Of a stretch of DNA of 64,000 bases, positions 1-12,232 are shown piece after piece; the stretch's first letter is position 1, and each line of letters opens with the position of its first letter. Source of the stretch: Karstenula rhodostoma CBS 690.94 (lineage: Eukaryota > Ascomycota > Dothideomycetes > Pleosporales > Didymosphaeriaceae); NCBI GenBank assembly GCA_010093485.1, contig MU001497.1, forward strand, positions 1,365,031 to 1,429,030, given 5' to 3'. The translations under genes and the position numbers were made by a program. The notes below the pieces were generated by a model, which worked only from the letters and a program-made list of their open reading frames with translations, was not told where the DNA came from and searched no databases.

Positions 1-310
1 TAATTAAAAAAGTATAAAAATATATAAAATAAGTATTAAAGAAGAATAAAAAGCTCTCTTTTATTATAAGTATACTATATAGTTCTATAGACCTAAATTA
101 GAATCTAGACTACCTAATAGATTACTATAATCTATAATAATTTATAGAAACTAAAATACTTATAGCGTGTTATATTTAGTTTTACTTTATTTTTTTTAAG
201 TATAATTTTATAATAATATATTAAACTAGATTAACTAATTTAGTAAATAGGCTATCCTATTATCTAGATTATATACTTATATTTAAAAACTAAAGTATAA
301 GAATAATAAA

Positions 311-1313
311 CTAGTCTAGATTCTAATCTAGACCTATAGGACTATATTATATACTTATAATAGAAGAGAGCTTTTTATTTTTTTTTAATACTTATTTTTT
401 AGTCCCCTTTTATTTATATATTAGTAAAGTATAATATACCTTTTTATTCCCCCTACTTTATTAAGTTACCCTATCTTATAGTAAATCTCTATAATATAAT
501 ACTTATTTTATATATTTTATACTTTTTTAATTATTAGTATAATACTAACTAATAGTTATTTAATACTAACTCTTTTTATTTATACTTACTAATATTTTTA
601 ACTTTTACCTATAGTTTATAGCTTATAGCTTAGTATATTACTCTATTACTATTATTATTAATATTATCTACTACTTTCTTATATATTCTATAAAGCTACT
701 ATTATCTACTCTATATTTATTAATTATATAGGTTATTCTAACTTAATTATAATTACTTTTACTATTAAGTCTAGCTTTTTTTAACCCTTAAGAATTATTA
801 TAATTAGCTCTTATTACTTACTAGTAAACTCTCTATTCCTAGTTAACTACTATAAATATAATTCTACCCTAGATTAGTAATATTATATTAGTAATACTAT
901 ATATATATATAATAAACTTATTAATAGACTTTATAATTATATAGTCTATAGCTATAACTTATAGTATTTATATACTAGATTAATTATTATATTAATAGAA
1001 GTTAACTTACTAGATAATATATTAGATTTTATAATATATATAATTAAATATATTTAGGTTACTAATAGACTTACTACTAGTATATACTATATTATATTTA
1101 TTACTAAGAATTAGTTACTTATTATTATTAGCTATTTTAATAAAATAGAATATTCTAGTATAGGTTTTTTTCTATAAAAGCTAGCTTTTATATATAATAC
1201 TACAAGTTACTTACTACTAGTAAATAACCTCTTTTTTATATTCTTTTTTAAATTATAATATTATTAATATATAATATCCTTAATATTTTATAATATTCTT
1301 AATATTTTATAAT

Positions 1314-1317
<4 letters not shown>
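311..1317 (+). repeat. Degraded repeat copy A (inverted relative to B and C)
   Basis: This stretch aligns as the reverse complement of the blocks at 1350-2386 and 2670-4005. It starts with the palindromic block GTCTAGATTCTAATCTAGAC and runs until it meets the poly(T) tract of copy B at 1318. It keeps a segment of about 130 bp (around 975-1095) that copy C also has and copy B lacks. It lacks the roughly 200-bp block next to the poly(T) tract in B and C, so it is truncated or was interrupted by B. Confidence 0.75.
399..497 (+). mobile_element. Nested insertion in copy A, 99 bp, with 12-bp direct repeats
   Basis: Copy A is interrupted here. The uninterrupted host sequence is visible in copies B and C. 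The insert is flanked by direct repeats AATACTTATTTT (387-398 and 498-509) that occur once in the uninterrupted copies, so they are a target-site duplication. The insert matches the last two thirds of the longer insert at 3105-3255, from TTAGTCC to CTCTATAATAT, in the same plus-strand orientation. Confidence 0.65.
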
Positions 1318-1352
<35 letters not shown>

Positions 1353-2386
1353 ATAGAGGTATTATATAGTTCTATTAAATAGCTTTAAAGGATAATACTA
1401 TTTATAATAAGAGAAAAAAAAGGGCGCCTATAGTATTAGGCTTAATTAACTAAGTATTAACCTATCTATATATATTATATAATATAGTAATACTATAATA
1501 CTATAATACTATAATACTATATAATACTAATAAAATAGTATACTTCTTATTTACTAATACCTAATATATAATTATAGAGAAGTTATAAAATATTAAAAAT
1601 ATTATAAAATATTAATAATATTATAATTTAAAAAAATATATAAAAGAGAGGTTATCTACTAGTAGTAAATAACTTATAGTATTATATATAAAGGTTAGCT
1701 CTTATAAAAAGAGACTTATACTATATCCTATTCTATTAAAATAGCTAATAATAATAAGTAACTAATCTTTAGTAATTAATCTAGTATATAAATACTATAA
1801 GTTATAGTTATAAACTATATAATTATAAAGTCTATTAATAAGTTTATTATATATATATATAGTATTACTAATATAATATTACTAATCTAGGATAGAATTA
1901 TATCTATAGTAGTTAACTAGGAATAGAAACTTTATATATAAGTAATAAGAAATAATTATAATAGTTCTTAAAAACTAAAAGGAACTAGACTTTATAATAA
2001 AAGTAATTATAATTAAGGAGTTAAAAAAGCCTATATAGTTAATAAATATAGAGGTAGTAGTAACTACCCTATAGTAGATAAAGTAAGAAGTAACGGGTAA
2101 TATTAATAGTAATAATAGGTAGGTAATAATAGATAGGTAATATTAATATTAATAGTAATAAGGTAAGCTATAAGCTATAAACTATAAGCTATAAATAAAA
2201 ATTAAGGATATTAGTAAATATAAATAAATAGAAGAGTTAGTATTTAAATAACTATTAGTTAGTATTATACTAATAATTAAAAAAGTATAAAAATATATAA
2301 AATAAGTATTAAAGAAGAATAAAAAGCTCTCTTCTATTATAAGTATATTATATAGTTCTATAGGCCTAGATTAGAATCTAGACTAA
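1318..2386 (-). mobile_element. Degraded poly(A)-tailed repeat copy B
   Basis: Begins with a run of about 27 T at 1318-1346, which is a poly(A) tail if read on the minus strand, followed by sequence shared with copy C, including a conserved AAGGGCGCCTATA block near 1420. Ends at the CTAGATTAGAATCTAGAC block near 2386. A terminal homopolymer tail suggests a non-LTR retroposon (LINE-like or non-autonomous), but no coding sequence survives, so the class is inference. It has an internal deletion of about 130 bp relative to A and C near 1775. Confidence 0.6.
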
Positions 2387-2608
2387 TATAAATATTAAAT
2401 AGTAAAAGATTATTAGTTATTATATCTAAATATATACTATTTAAAATAAATAAAACTAGACTATTTATATATAAAAAAGAGTAATTTAAATATTAATATC
2501 CTAGTATAAGTAATATAGCTTTAACTTTAGAGGTAAATAAAAATTTTAGTATTAAATAAATAAATTACTACTAAATTCCTCTATTAGTATTTATAGCTAT
2601 ATACCCCC

Positions 2609-2609
<1 letters not shown>

Positions 2610-2639
<30 letters not shown>

Positions 2640-4005
2640 AAGTTACTATTATAACTACTTAGTAATAAGGAAATATCTAGAAGTATTATATAATTCTATT
2701 AAATAGCTCTAAAGGATAGTACTATTTATAATAAAAGAAAAAAAAGGGCGCCTATAATACTAGACTTAATTAACTAAGTATTAACCTACCTATATATATT
2801 ATATAATATAGTAATACTATAATACTATATAATACTAGTAAAATAGTATACTCTTTATTTACTAATACTTAATATATAATTATAGAGAAGTTATAAAATA
2901 TTAAAAATATTATAAAATATTAATAATATTATAATTTAAAAAAGAATAAAAAAAAAAGATTATCTATTAATAATAAGTAACTTATAGTATTATATATAAA
3001 GGCTAGCTCTTATAAGAAAAGACCTATACTATATTTTACTTTATTAAAATAGCTAATAATAATAAGTAACTAATTTTTAGTAATAAATATAATATAGTAT
3101 ATACACGCCCTTTTTAGTTAATCTATATATAGATACTAGGTAAGTCTTAGCCACTTTTTTAGTCCTCCTTTATTTATATATTAGTAAAGTATAATATACC
3201 TTTTTATCCCCCCTATTTTATTAAGTTACTCTACTTTATAGTAAATCTCTATAATATATAGTATATACTAGTAATAAGTCTATTAGTAACTTAGATATAT
3301 CTAATTATATATATTATAAAATTTAATATATTATTTAATAAATTAATTTCTATTAGTATAATAATTAACTTAGTATATAAATACTATAAGTTATAACTAT
3401 AAACTATATAATTATAGAGTCTATTAGTAAGTTTCTTATATATATATATATATAGTATTACTAACTTAGAATTTACTAGAATTACCTCTATAGTAGTTAA
3501 CTAGGAATAGGGACTTTACTAGTAAATAGTAAGAGCTAATTATAATAATTTTTAAAAATTAAGAAGAGCTAAACTTTATAGTAAAAATAATTATAATTAA
3601 ATTAGAATAACTTATATAATTAATAAATATAAAATAGGTAGTAATAGTTTTATAAAATATATAAGGAAATAGTAAATAATATTAATAGTAATAATAGGTA
3701 GATAATATTAATAGTAATAATAAATAGGTAGTATTAATAGTAATAGTAATAGTAATAGTAATAATAATAGTAATAGTAATAAGATAATATACTAAGCTAT
3801 AAACTATAAACTATAAATAAAAGTTAAAAATATTAATAAGTATAAATAAAAAAAGTTAGTATTAAATAACTATTAATTAGTATTATACTAATAATTAAAA
3901 AAGTATAAAAATATATAAAATAAGTATTAAAAAAGAATAAAAAACTCTCTTCTATTATAAGTATATTATATAGTTCTATAGGCCTAAATTAGAATCTAGA
4001 CTAGT
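2610..4005 (-). mobile_element. Degraded poly(A)-tailed repeat copy C
   Basis: Has the same architecture as copy B: a run of more than 20 T at about 2609-2632 (poly(A) on the minus strand), the conserved GGGCGCC block near 2746, and the terminal ATTAGAATCTAGACTAG block near 4000. It is longer than copy B because it keeps the segment deleted in B and because a smaller element is inserted at 3105-3255. No coding potential remains. Confidence 0.6.
3105..3255 (+). mobile_element. Nested insertion in copy C, 151 bp, with 13-bp direct repeats
   Basis: Interrupts copy C and is flanked by direct repeats ATATAGTATATAC (3092-3104 and 3256-3268). Copy A shows the uninterrupted target near 1085. It shares its 3' 100 bp with the insert at 399-497 and has about 50 bp more at the 5' side. 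A common 3' end, variable 5' end and 12-13 bp target duplications are the signature of 5'-truncated retroposition (SINE/LINE-like). Confidence 0.6.
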
Positions 4006-4494
4006 ATATACCTCTTACTATTATATAACCTCTCTAGTTAGATATAAAATACCTCTAGTTATAATAAAGATTTAGACTATATATTTAAGTTATAATAATT
4101 ACTTATATCTAACTTCTAATATTAATATTATATAATTAAAAAGTTAATTTTAATTTAATTAATATTTATTTATATTTAAATAGCTTTATCTAGTATTATT
4201 AGATCTAAATTAATCTATAAAATATACTATTATTAAAATTTTATATTCTTAAAATAAAAATACCCCTTAAGAAAGAATAATATTATAACTAGAAGAATTT
4301 TATATCTAGTTAGAAAAGTTATATAATAGTAAAGGGTATATAGCTATAAATACTAATAAAGGGATTTAGTAGTAATTTATCTATCTAATACTATACCCTT
4401 TACCTACCTCTAAAGTTAAAGCTATATTACTTATACCTAAACCCTAATAATATAATATATAACTAAAGTAATACTTAAAGATTATACTAATAAG

Positions 4495-5194
4495 CGGGTA
4501 CTTGAAGTAGACAGATAGATAGCTTATAATCATGATAAAAAAAGTGCAAAGTTGTATTGTGTATCTAAACCTCACATTCACGCGCGCAAATTTGTCCCAG
4601 GATATCAAACTCCCTAATACTCTATAGAAACGCGCTGTAAAAGAAACGCCAACTCGCTGCGCAAGATATCGTCTCCACTATCAACGTTGTCCCCCACCCG
4701 ATCGTCATTAGAACGCCAAACCATTAACACGCACATTGCAACTGCCCATTGCGCAACAGAGAGAATCAGGTGCTCACACAGCTGTGAACAACTAACTGAA
4801 TTGATAAGGCGCCATAAGGCGTCAAAAGCACCTATTACGCCCGCATTATCGTTGTATTACACTAGGTTGTGCAGCTCGATGGAGCGCCTGCCTCCTCCGT
4901 TGGCTTGACAACCAAGTCTGTCGTCGCCAAAGGGTACTCGTGGACTTGTAGGCCGGGATATGCAAAAGAACAAACATAGGTATCAAAGTGAACGAAAGAG
5001 TCGTGAGTTGGTAAAGGAACAGTCATTTCGATAGCGTCCAGAACCTTGGCTTGTCCGTTTAAACGCCGGGTGTGTGATGTTGGAAGGGTGGGATGTCAGA
5101 GACTGGTCGTTGAGCAGCGTAAGGAGTCAGTCGCTCGTATCAAGGGCATGTTTCTCGAGACAACGAGAGCCAACGCCGCGAGGAGTCTAGTAAT
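4495..5194. other. Intergenic between AT island and areA 3' end
   Basis: Normal-composition sequence downstream of areA. Only short uninterpretable frames are present. It must hold the areA 3' untranslated region next to 5194. No other feature recognised. Confidence 0.5.
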
Positions 5195-7990
5195 TCAGAG
5201 AGACATGGTGAGCCACTCCCATTCCTGAGGCCCTGAAGCCGACGAAAGGCCCTGTCCCATGGCGCCCATGGGAAGACTGCCAAGATTCTGGTTTGGTATC
5301 ATGTTCGGAGTTACTACAGACTCCTTTCTCCGAGCACCGGAGGGTGCCTTTCCGCTGGTGTCGTCTGCATCTACCATCTCCAACTCCTGCGAGTCACTCT
5401 TGCTCTGCCCTCGAGCTCGCTTCGGTGCGACGTTGGCGCCACGTCCTGGCGGTGCACTTGACACGTTGTTGGGTGGTAATTTGGGAGGGCCGGGAGCGAT
5501 GGGGACCACACCGCCAGGCTTCGCGGGCGAGGCGGCCGCGTTTGCACCATTTCCAGCCGTTCCGTGCCCAACCGAGCTAGTCGATTTTGGTGACTCGGAG
5601 TCCGTACCCTTGACAGATGTTGGCGTCGACACGGGGGTTTGCGCAAGGGAGTTCTTCCGCGAGGATTTCTTGGACGCTCGCGACGAAGACCCTGCGATAG
5701 GGGCTGTCCCGCTACCGCGGTTGCGCTTCTTGATCACATCTGTCTTGAGTGATAGAGGTCGCACAACCCCATGTAATTTGAGAAACAGACCACATGCATT
5801 ACAAAGAGGATGACCTTCGGGATTACGCCGCCAGAGGGGTGTGGTTTGTGTGAAGCAGTTGGTGCAGGTTGTCGGGGCGTTGCCTTGCTCACCCTGCTTA
5901 GTACCCCCAGGACTGGCTGGCCGTGAGGGCGCTGCAGAGCTCAAGCCGGACTCTGGCGGAGTATTGGGCGATGATTGGGAATGACCATGCATTCCCTGGA
6001 GGGCCAAAGCAGCTGCGTTGGGTGTCGAGCTTGTGCGGGGTATCTTCTGACGTCGAGGATCATTTCCGCGGTTTCGAATCTCGCTGACTGAGGCTGCCGA
6101 GCCATGGGTGCGACCCAAGCTGCTGCTGGCACCCCAGTGGTCCTGTGGCGACGGCATCATCTCCGTTGGACCGATAGTAACGGTCTTTCGCGGCGGGCCT
6201 GCAGGGAAGCGGGCTGGTATGGGGTTGAACTGGTTGGACAGATCAGTCTCCCATTGAAAGCCAGCATTGAAGTCAACCGAGCCCTCATCCATGGGTGATG
6301 AATAGTCTGCTTGGTTTGGTATTGTTCGGTCTGCAAAGGCACCCTCGTCGTCTTCGTTATCCGAATCTGCGCCAAAGGTGAACATGTTTTCGTTCCGCGA
6401 ATACGGCATGTGCTCTTGTCGATAGGGGAGGGTGTTGTGTAGGACTTGAGTGGGGTCGACGTGGCTGGATTGGCCAAACGACGACGCGGAAAATGGCGCA
6501 GAGGAGGGAGCACTTGTGATGGCACTGAACATGGAGTCGCCCATGCTACTTGGATTGAAGATGTACTGAGGCTGCATCGAGTTGGAGAGGTTGGACGGCC
6601 GGTGGGGTCCAAAGCTGTGGCCGGCACTGTTGCCACGGATGTCCATGCCGTTGCGGTCAAAGTACATCTGGCCCTCGTCTTGGAGAGGCTGCGGTGTCGA
6701 TGCAGTGGAATGGAAGGCGGAGCTGGGTGGAGAGTAGTAGTCGGTGGAGTTGAGCGAGGAAGCCATGGAGGTGCCGTTGAAGAGGTTGGAGTACGAGGCA
6801 TTCTGGGACATGAGCGGCGAGCCGACAGGCGAGAAGCCAAACTGCTGCTGGAAGGGGCCTGCGGAGCTTATGATGGGGTCCTCGGACATGTGGAAGTTGG
6901 AGGTGTCGATGTTGAAGGGCACATGGGGCTGCGGGGTATTGAACGAGGGCGGCTGCAGCGACGACTGGTCAAGCGAGTAGTGGTGGAGGGCAGCTTCGTC
7001 GTCCGGATTGCTCGGAATCATGGTACTGTTGACGGGAGGCACCTGGGGAGAAGCTTCTGCGCGTCGCTTGGGCGGCTGATAAGGCACATGTTAGCATGGT
7101 GGAGCCGGGGTGTGGCATAGATAAGGACCTACTCGACGCTCGTCAATCGACGTCTTGCGGACTCGCCGCTGGACATAGCCGAATTCATTGTCGCGATCGC
7201 GGTGGAGGGCAGGCGGCACCGAGGGTGCGGAGGCATGGGCGAGCGAGAGGTCCTGCTCGTGGTGCTGATTGGCTTTCCGGATGGGGATGGCTGCTTTGGT
7301 GGCAGCAGCAGCAGAGGCGCGCATCTCCTGCGACGAGCGCGGCGACGGCGGCAGGCCTGCAGGCGACCCCACCGACGATGGTTGGATGAAGTCGTCGAGG
7401 TTCATGGCATTTGGGTCGGCAGGCGGAGGAGCGTGCGCCTGCTGGTCGACAGAGCGCCGCAGCTGTTGCGCAATGCCGCTCGGAGCGCTCTTGAGCTGTG
7501 GGCGCGGGGGTGCGGCCATTGGCGCGGGCCTCATCTGTTCGCGCTCGGCCTGGCTGCGCGCAGGAGGAGCCTCGTCAGCAGCGTCAACAACGTCAAGGGA
7601 GCGAGGAGGGTGCTGCGGAGACTCGGCCAAGTGCACATTGCGGCATCCATACCCTCGATTGCGCTCGCGCTCGGCACGCCGCATGCTCATGGCCATCATC
7701 CGCCATGTCAAGTTCTCCATGCGCTCCGCATTGGGGAGCTGCGTCCTCGTCTTGCTGTACAGCTTCCAGATCTGAGTGCCCAGCGGGTCGTTGCGCTGCA
7801 TCTCCTCTGGCGACTCCATGTGCGCGCTGTGCGCATCGTTCTTCAGGGCCGGGAAGATGGGATCGGCGAGCACGCCCTGGCGCGCGGCCGCAGCACGCGG
7901 CGAGAGCTGCAGCGAGGCCTCCAGGATGGCGTCGTGGTCGTGGTCGGGCGAGGGCTGGAGGGGGCCCAGCGAAGACCACGCCGCCGACAT
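5195..7990 (-). CDS. areA: GATA-type nitrogen regulatory transcription factor AreA/NIT2
   Basis: Global activator of nitrogen-catabolite genes, acting in the nucleus at HGATAR sites. Two exons, 7990-7133 and 7075-5195, separated by a 57-bp intron (GTAGGT...CAG). The splice gives a continuous AreA-like junction [15 protein letters not shown] and a 912-aa protein, close to the A. nidulans size. Seen: an N-terminal AreA-type block around residues 64-104 ([17 protein letters not shown]), a single Cys-X2-Cys-X17-Cys-X2-Cys GATA finger at about residues 690-714 ([24 protein letters not shown]) followed by the basic [17 protein letters not shown] region, and the invariant C-terminus EWEWLTMSL, the end through which the repressor NmrA acts in Aspergillus and Neurospora. 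The start at 7990 (MSAAWSSLG) was chosen because upstream in-frame sequence is low-complexity GC-rich sequence. The neighbourhood is a long gene-free upstream region. Confidence 0.96.
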
Positions 7991-8260
7991 GTGGTGGCGA
8001 TGATGTTGTTGGGGTGGTGTTGTTGGGGTGGTGGTGCTGCTGCTGGGCCTGGTGGAGAGGCGGATATGGATGCGGAACGAGGTACGTATGGTACGGTATG
8101 GTATGCTCGTACCGCAGATGCACCTCCTCAGGCTCAAGCTGGCAGCGGTGGCATTCAGAACTTGGACAGATGACAACCACGACGCCAGGTGGACGACGGC
8201 TGGGGCAGCAGTGAATGGGGAGGGAGCAATTTCCAACGACTGGCAGCGGATGCCGCACCG

Positions 8261-8303
8261 GCAGCAGCGCGGGCAGCAGCGCGGGCAGCAGCGCGGGCAG
8301 CAA
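8261..8303. repeat. 12-bp minisatellite in areA leader
   Basis: Three and a half perfect tandem copies of GCAGCAGCGCGG, about 270 bp upstream of the areA start codon. On the areA-sense strand it reads CCGCGCTGCTGC and would be strongly structured in an RNA leader. Length variation between strains is likely. Confidence 0.8.
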
Positions 8304-11300
8304 GCTATGCGCTTGGCAGGTCTGGCGACGACGGCAGCGGACGTGCGGTGACGCTGGTGCTGGCGTCGGAGAGAGCTCGCAGCCCTTCCTGGCACACGCA
8401 GACGGTACGGCTACTGTATGCTAGCCACTGGAGAAGTGGTGAGGGGACGCCGGGACGCGTGCAGCGTGGGGGCTCGGTCGCGTACGGGCAAATGACACGA
8501 CACGAGCTGTTTGCATGAGGCGGGCGGATGCTGCCCTGGTGCAGTGGTGCCCTGCCAGCGGCCACGGCCACGGAGGGTGGAGAGGACGCCGGGCGAGCTC
8601 GACCGACAGCGAGTGGGCGCGAAACTCAGACAGACGCAGACACCGAGACCGAGACAGACTCTGCCCTGCTCTGCTCGGCCTGCTCCAGTGCGCTGTCGGT
8701 CGGCCGTCGCCGTTGAGCGTTGGGCGCAGCAGCTGGGCGAGACAGCGCCCCGCTTAGCACGCGCGATGCCGCAGCTGGCTCCCTGTCAGCGTCGAAGACG
8801 CCTGCTCCGTGCGACCCCGGGTCCAATTTGCAGCCTGGCCTGGACGAAGCTTTGGCTCGGCGTTGGGCGGCGGCCCTGCAGCGTGGAGAGAGCGTGGAGT
8901 CGAGGCAAGGGAAATGCGGCCGTGTGCGTGCTCGCTCCCCCCGCCGTCTGTTCACCGTCTACCGTCACCGTCACCGTCCCCCGCGCAGACGCATCGCAGC
9001 ATGCAGCCCTCGCCAGCCGCGTCGCCAGCCCTCGAGAGAGCCTCCGCTCCACGCGCGACAAACGCCACGGTGCCGTTCCTGCACGGCAAGCGTCCCTTCG
9101 AGGGTTGAAGGCTCCACCGCGACGCCGCTCGAACTCGCGGGTCAGGGCATCAGCAGGATGCCGTCGCGCCCATTGGTCTTCCACGGCACTGCTTCGCTCC
9201 ACTTTCCTCGCCGATTGCGGTGCTGTGCTGCGACGTCCTGACGAGCCTCCAACATGGACACCTTCGGCATCCTCCCAGGAGCAGCCTCTGTCCGCACCAT
9301 TCCCAAGCTGACGGCGCGCCCAGGCCATCGCTTCACTCCCCACACGACAGGTCAACACCGGCACAAAGCGTCAACCATCCCATACGAGTACCCTGTGCGT
9401 ATGTGCCTGTGTGCGTCTTGTGCGTCTCTCAGCAATGACGCACGTCGCCAGCAAGGCTGCGCGCCACATCGATTGATTTTAGCCCGAGATGCTAGCGTAC
9501 GCGCACTCCCAAGCTCTTCCGACTTCGCCCTGCCCCAGCTTCGCTCCCTACATTTCCCGTGCTCTCCACCACACTGAACGACCACAGGATCCGCTTTTTA
9601 TTGTTTGCTGGCCCACCGCACGCGAGCGTGCTTGCAATCCATGCGCTTGACTGCTGCCGAAGTTCCAACGTCGCATTACTGACAATAGCCCTGCATGAAA
9701 GCTAGAAGCCGACCTGAACAAGGTGCGAACCTCCGAAACCAGGCGGAGACAGCAACAGAAGGCCTGGCCTCATGCGACAGTGGTACGCCTACGGTCCGCT
9801 GCAGCCCTGGTCAAGGACATTGCTGGCATGCCCATGAAAGGGTTCACATTGCATGTCCACTTATTATTAGGACCGTGGGACATCGTGCAAGGGCAAAAGT
9901 GGGTATAACTCAAGTACGGACCAACATAGCGGAGATAATCGTGTGTTACGCATACCATGCAACAAGTATGTATGTTGTTTCACCCGCAACCGCCTGGTGC
10001 TGGTGTCGTAGCAAATATCCACATATTGTTGCACCGAGGCGCACCCCCATTCACGTGCGCAATTCGCCCCGAGGAAAAACCCGATCTACACAAGGTCCAC
10101 GCCTGTGTAACGATCGAGCTTATTCGGGCTATACTCCCATAAAGGAAACATTCATACGTAGTCGGCTCATCTCATCTAGTTTACCAGGCGGTCCGATAGC
10201 CGCAACATAGGCCTTTAGCCGTTTCGAGCTGCAAACATGTCCCGCGGCGGCCACCAGATCGAATCCAGTCCGGAAAGGCCCAACCAGCTTGGGGTATGGA
10301 CTTTTATGCGCTCTTCTGTTGCCGAGGAAAGTCGGGGACCTTAATCATGTTTTGTTCCATTGTACCGCTACCCGAATCTACAGTACGGACATGGCGCATT
10401 CATGTCGCGTGCGGCTAGCCCTCTATCGTTAGCATACCGCCGGTCCCCATTCCATGTGAGCTTTCAAGCGGTCGCGTGCCTTTCACATGCTTCCACACCG
10501 CATACACATACTTTTTTCGCTGCCACAACAGAACCATCTCTTGCTCTGGGTCTTTGCGTGTTTGTCTCGCAACGGAAGCCGGTATGCATCACAGCCATCC
10601 TCCTCGAAGATGCTGTGATTCGTCAATCTCTTGGGTGCATTGCTGCGTGGGGGTGACAAGGTATCCCTGCCACCCCCTTGCGCTGACTTGCAGGAAGGCC
10701 AGGGATGTGAGGTCGAAGCGTCAAGCGCCAGGCCGATGGAACCCGCCTAGGTGATGACGAACTCGAAGGGTCTAGAGAGAGGGGGAGAGGTATACACAGC
10801 AACCACCTGAGATGCTACGTGCTGGTGTTACTGTCGTTGCTGTTGTTCAGTGAGAGTTTTTTCGACTGCAGATAGAGTGCTTTCGGCTGAGCGAGGCCTT
10901 GGGTGACTAGTGGGGTTAGGAAGGCCTGATACCTAGTTAACAGAGCAACGTCGGCCGCTGACACTTCGCTCTAGACTCCGGACTGCAACTGGCACGGCCG
11001 CATGAAAACCAGCTTTGGTTCGTTCGCGCGTGCCAACATCAGCATATTGAGCAATTGTTCCGGCCTCTTGCAGAGACTTGCTGCTTGCCTAAACCTGACC
11101 AGGGCCGTGGGATGGTGGGGTTACCGTCTTGGCCCGTGGGGTGTGGCAATGTCGAGAAGATATCCTCACCGATCAGCACATTTGATTTGAAGGCGATATC
11201 AGATGTGCGAAACGCCGCCGACGCTTGCAGCGACGGCATGCCCCTTGGTCGCGTGCTGTGTGACCGCTCATCCCACACGTTTTGACATGAGCAACACACT

Positions 11301-11907
11301 CCACACTCGTACAGGAGGTTTTACCTGTGGATGCAGTCCATCCAACCATAGTGCAGACGTCGTGTCCTCGTGATCTGTGAAAACTCGACAACACCATCGT
11401 CCCTTTGATGCTGGTACGTGATAGCAGCCTGGCTCTGCAAGCTATAATGCTGAGCCACAAGGCGGTCCTAGCCTATTGGACGCAGCTCAATCGTATTGGT
11501 TTCGTACGGGTGTGCGTGTGCTGTCTAGGTGGGCTTGCGGGTGGGCTTGCGGGTGCTGTATCGCAACCAGTGGTGGGTGTGGAGGTGCTTCGACGACTAA
11601 ACCGGACGTTGAGGCGTGTTCGGAGAAACTGGGTGTACTGAGAGCCCCTCGCGATCCTCGACCCTAGAGTCTCCAACAAATTCCAAGCAACATTTTTCTG
11701 CCTTCCCCAAATACTTCCTGGATCGATATCGAGCCTTGGCGTGTTGATGCAGGTACCGAAGAGCGGCGGGAAGGTCGAGCGGAAGCGGTAACCGAGACCA
11801 AGAGAGCCTCTGCAACATCTTTGATAGAGGCGGGCGCAACGATTAATTTATACGCAAAGCGCAGGGCCTGGGGAACGGAGACTGTTGCACGGCCCCGCGA
11901 TCACGTC

Positions 11908-12232
11908 TTATCTTTGCGAAATTGATACATGATAACGCCATCCCAGCCAAGCGCATGCCAATAGGGACAGTCCAGCGCTCACAGTCCCCAAGATAGGCTG
12001 TGTGTCTGATGCAAAACACGCGTGGTGGGACAGGGCTGGGTGGCCATCATATCACCGCTCGTTGGCTTGAGCTGCCTATCTTGGGACGTTATCTACATGC
12101 GGTGAGAGTGTCTTGCAGCTGTATACTCGAGCTAGCTAGTTTGGATTCTTTGTGATGTGTTCTGCCGAGATAAGAGATGCAACAACTGCTGTATTCTTGG
12201 TCTTGTCGCCGGAGACGGGCAACTTGTTTATC
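11908..12232. promoter_or_regulatory. Cluster of five GATA-core sites
   Basis: GATAA or its complement TTATC occurs at 11908-11912, 11931-11935, 12089-12093, 12169-12173 and 12228-12232. About 0.6 would be expected by chance in 325 bp. GATAA is the core of the AreA recognition sequence (HGATAR). The cluster lies about 4 kb upstream of areA and just beyond the HSK3 3' end. Function as an areA autoregulatory or upstream promoter element is inference. Confidence 0.35.

Larger units (their letters stand above)
1..4494. repeat. AT-rich RIP-degraded repeat island
   Basis: The first 4.5 kb is almost purely A/T with very few CpG or CpA dinucleotides and no reading frame of useful length. Ordinary composition returns abruptly near 4495. 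It contains at least three degraded copies of one element (about 311-1317 in one orientation, 1318-2386 and 2610-4005 in the other) and the end of a fourth copy at 1-115. A further unrelated segment near 2490-2605 recurs inverted near 4328-4440. Differences between copies are mainly transitions, as expected for repeat-induced point mutation, a genome defence of filamentous ascomycetes. A centromeric or subtelomeric position cannot be told from the sequence. Confidence 0.9.

Noticed and set aside
1..4494. CRISPR array or centromere
   Set aside because: No regular spacers; repeats are degraded transposons; AT-richness alone does not show a centromere.
5259..6132. Plus-strand frames over areA
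   Set aside because: Antisense to the conserved GATA finger and C-terminus; no conservation of their own.
8511..9364. Long frames on both strands upstream of areA (up to 266 codons)
   Set aside because: High GC makes all frames open; translations are Arg/Ala/Ser-rich, lack domains and overlap one another.
11527..11555. 12-bp tandem duplication GGTGGGCTTGCG
   Set aside because: Only two copies in intergenic sequence; no sign of function.
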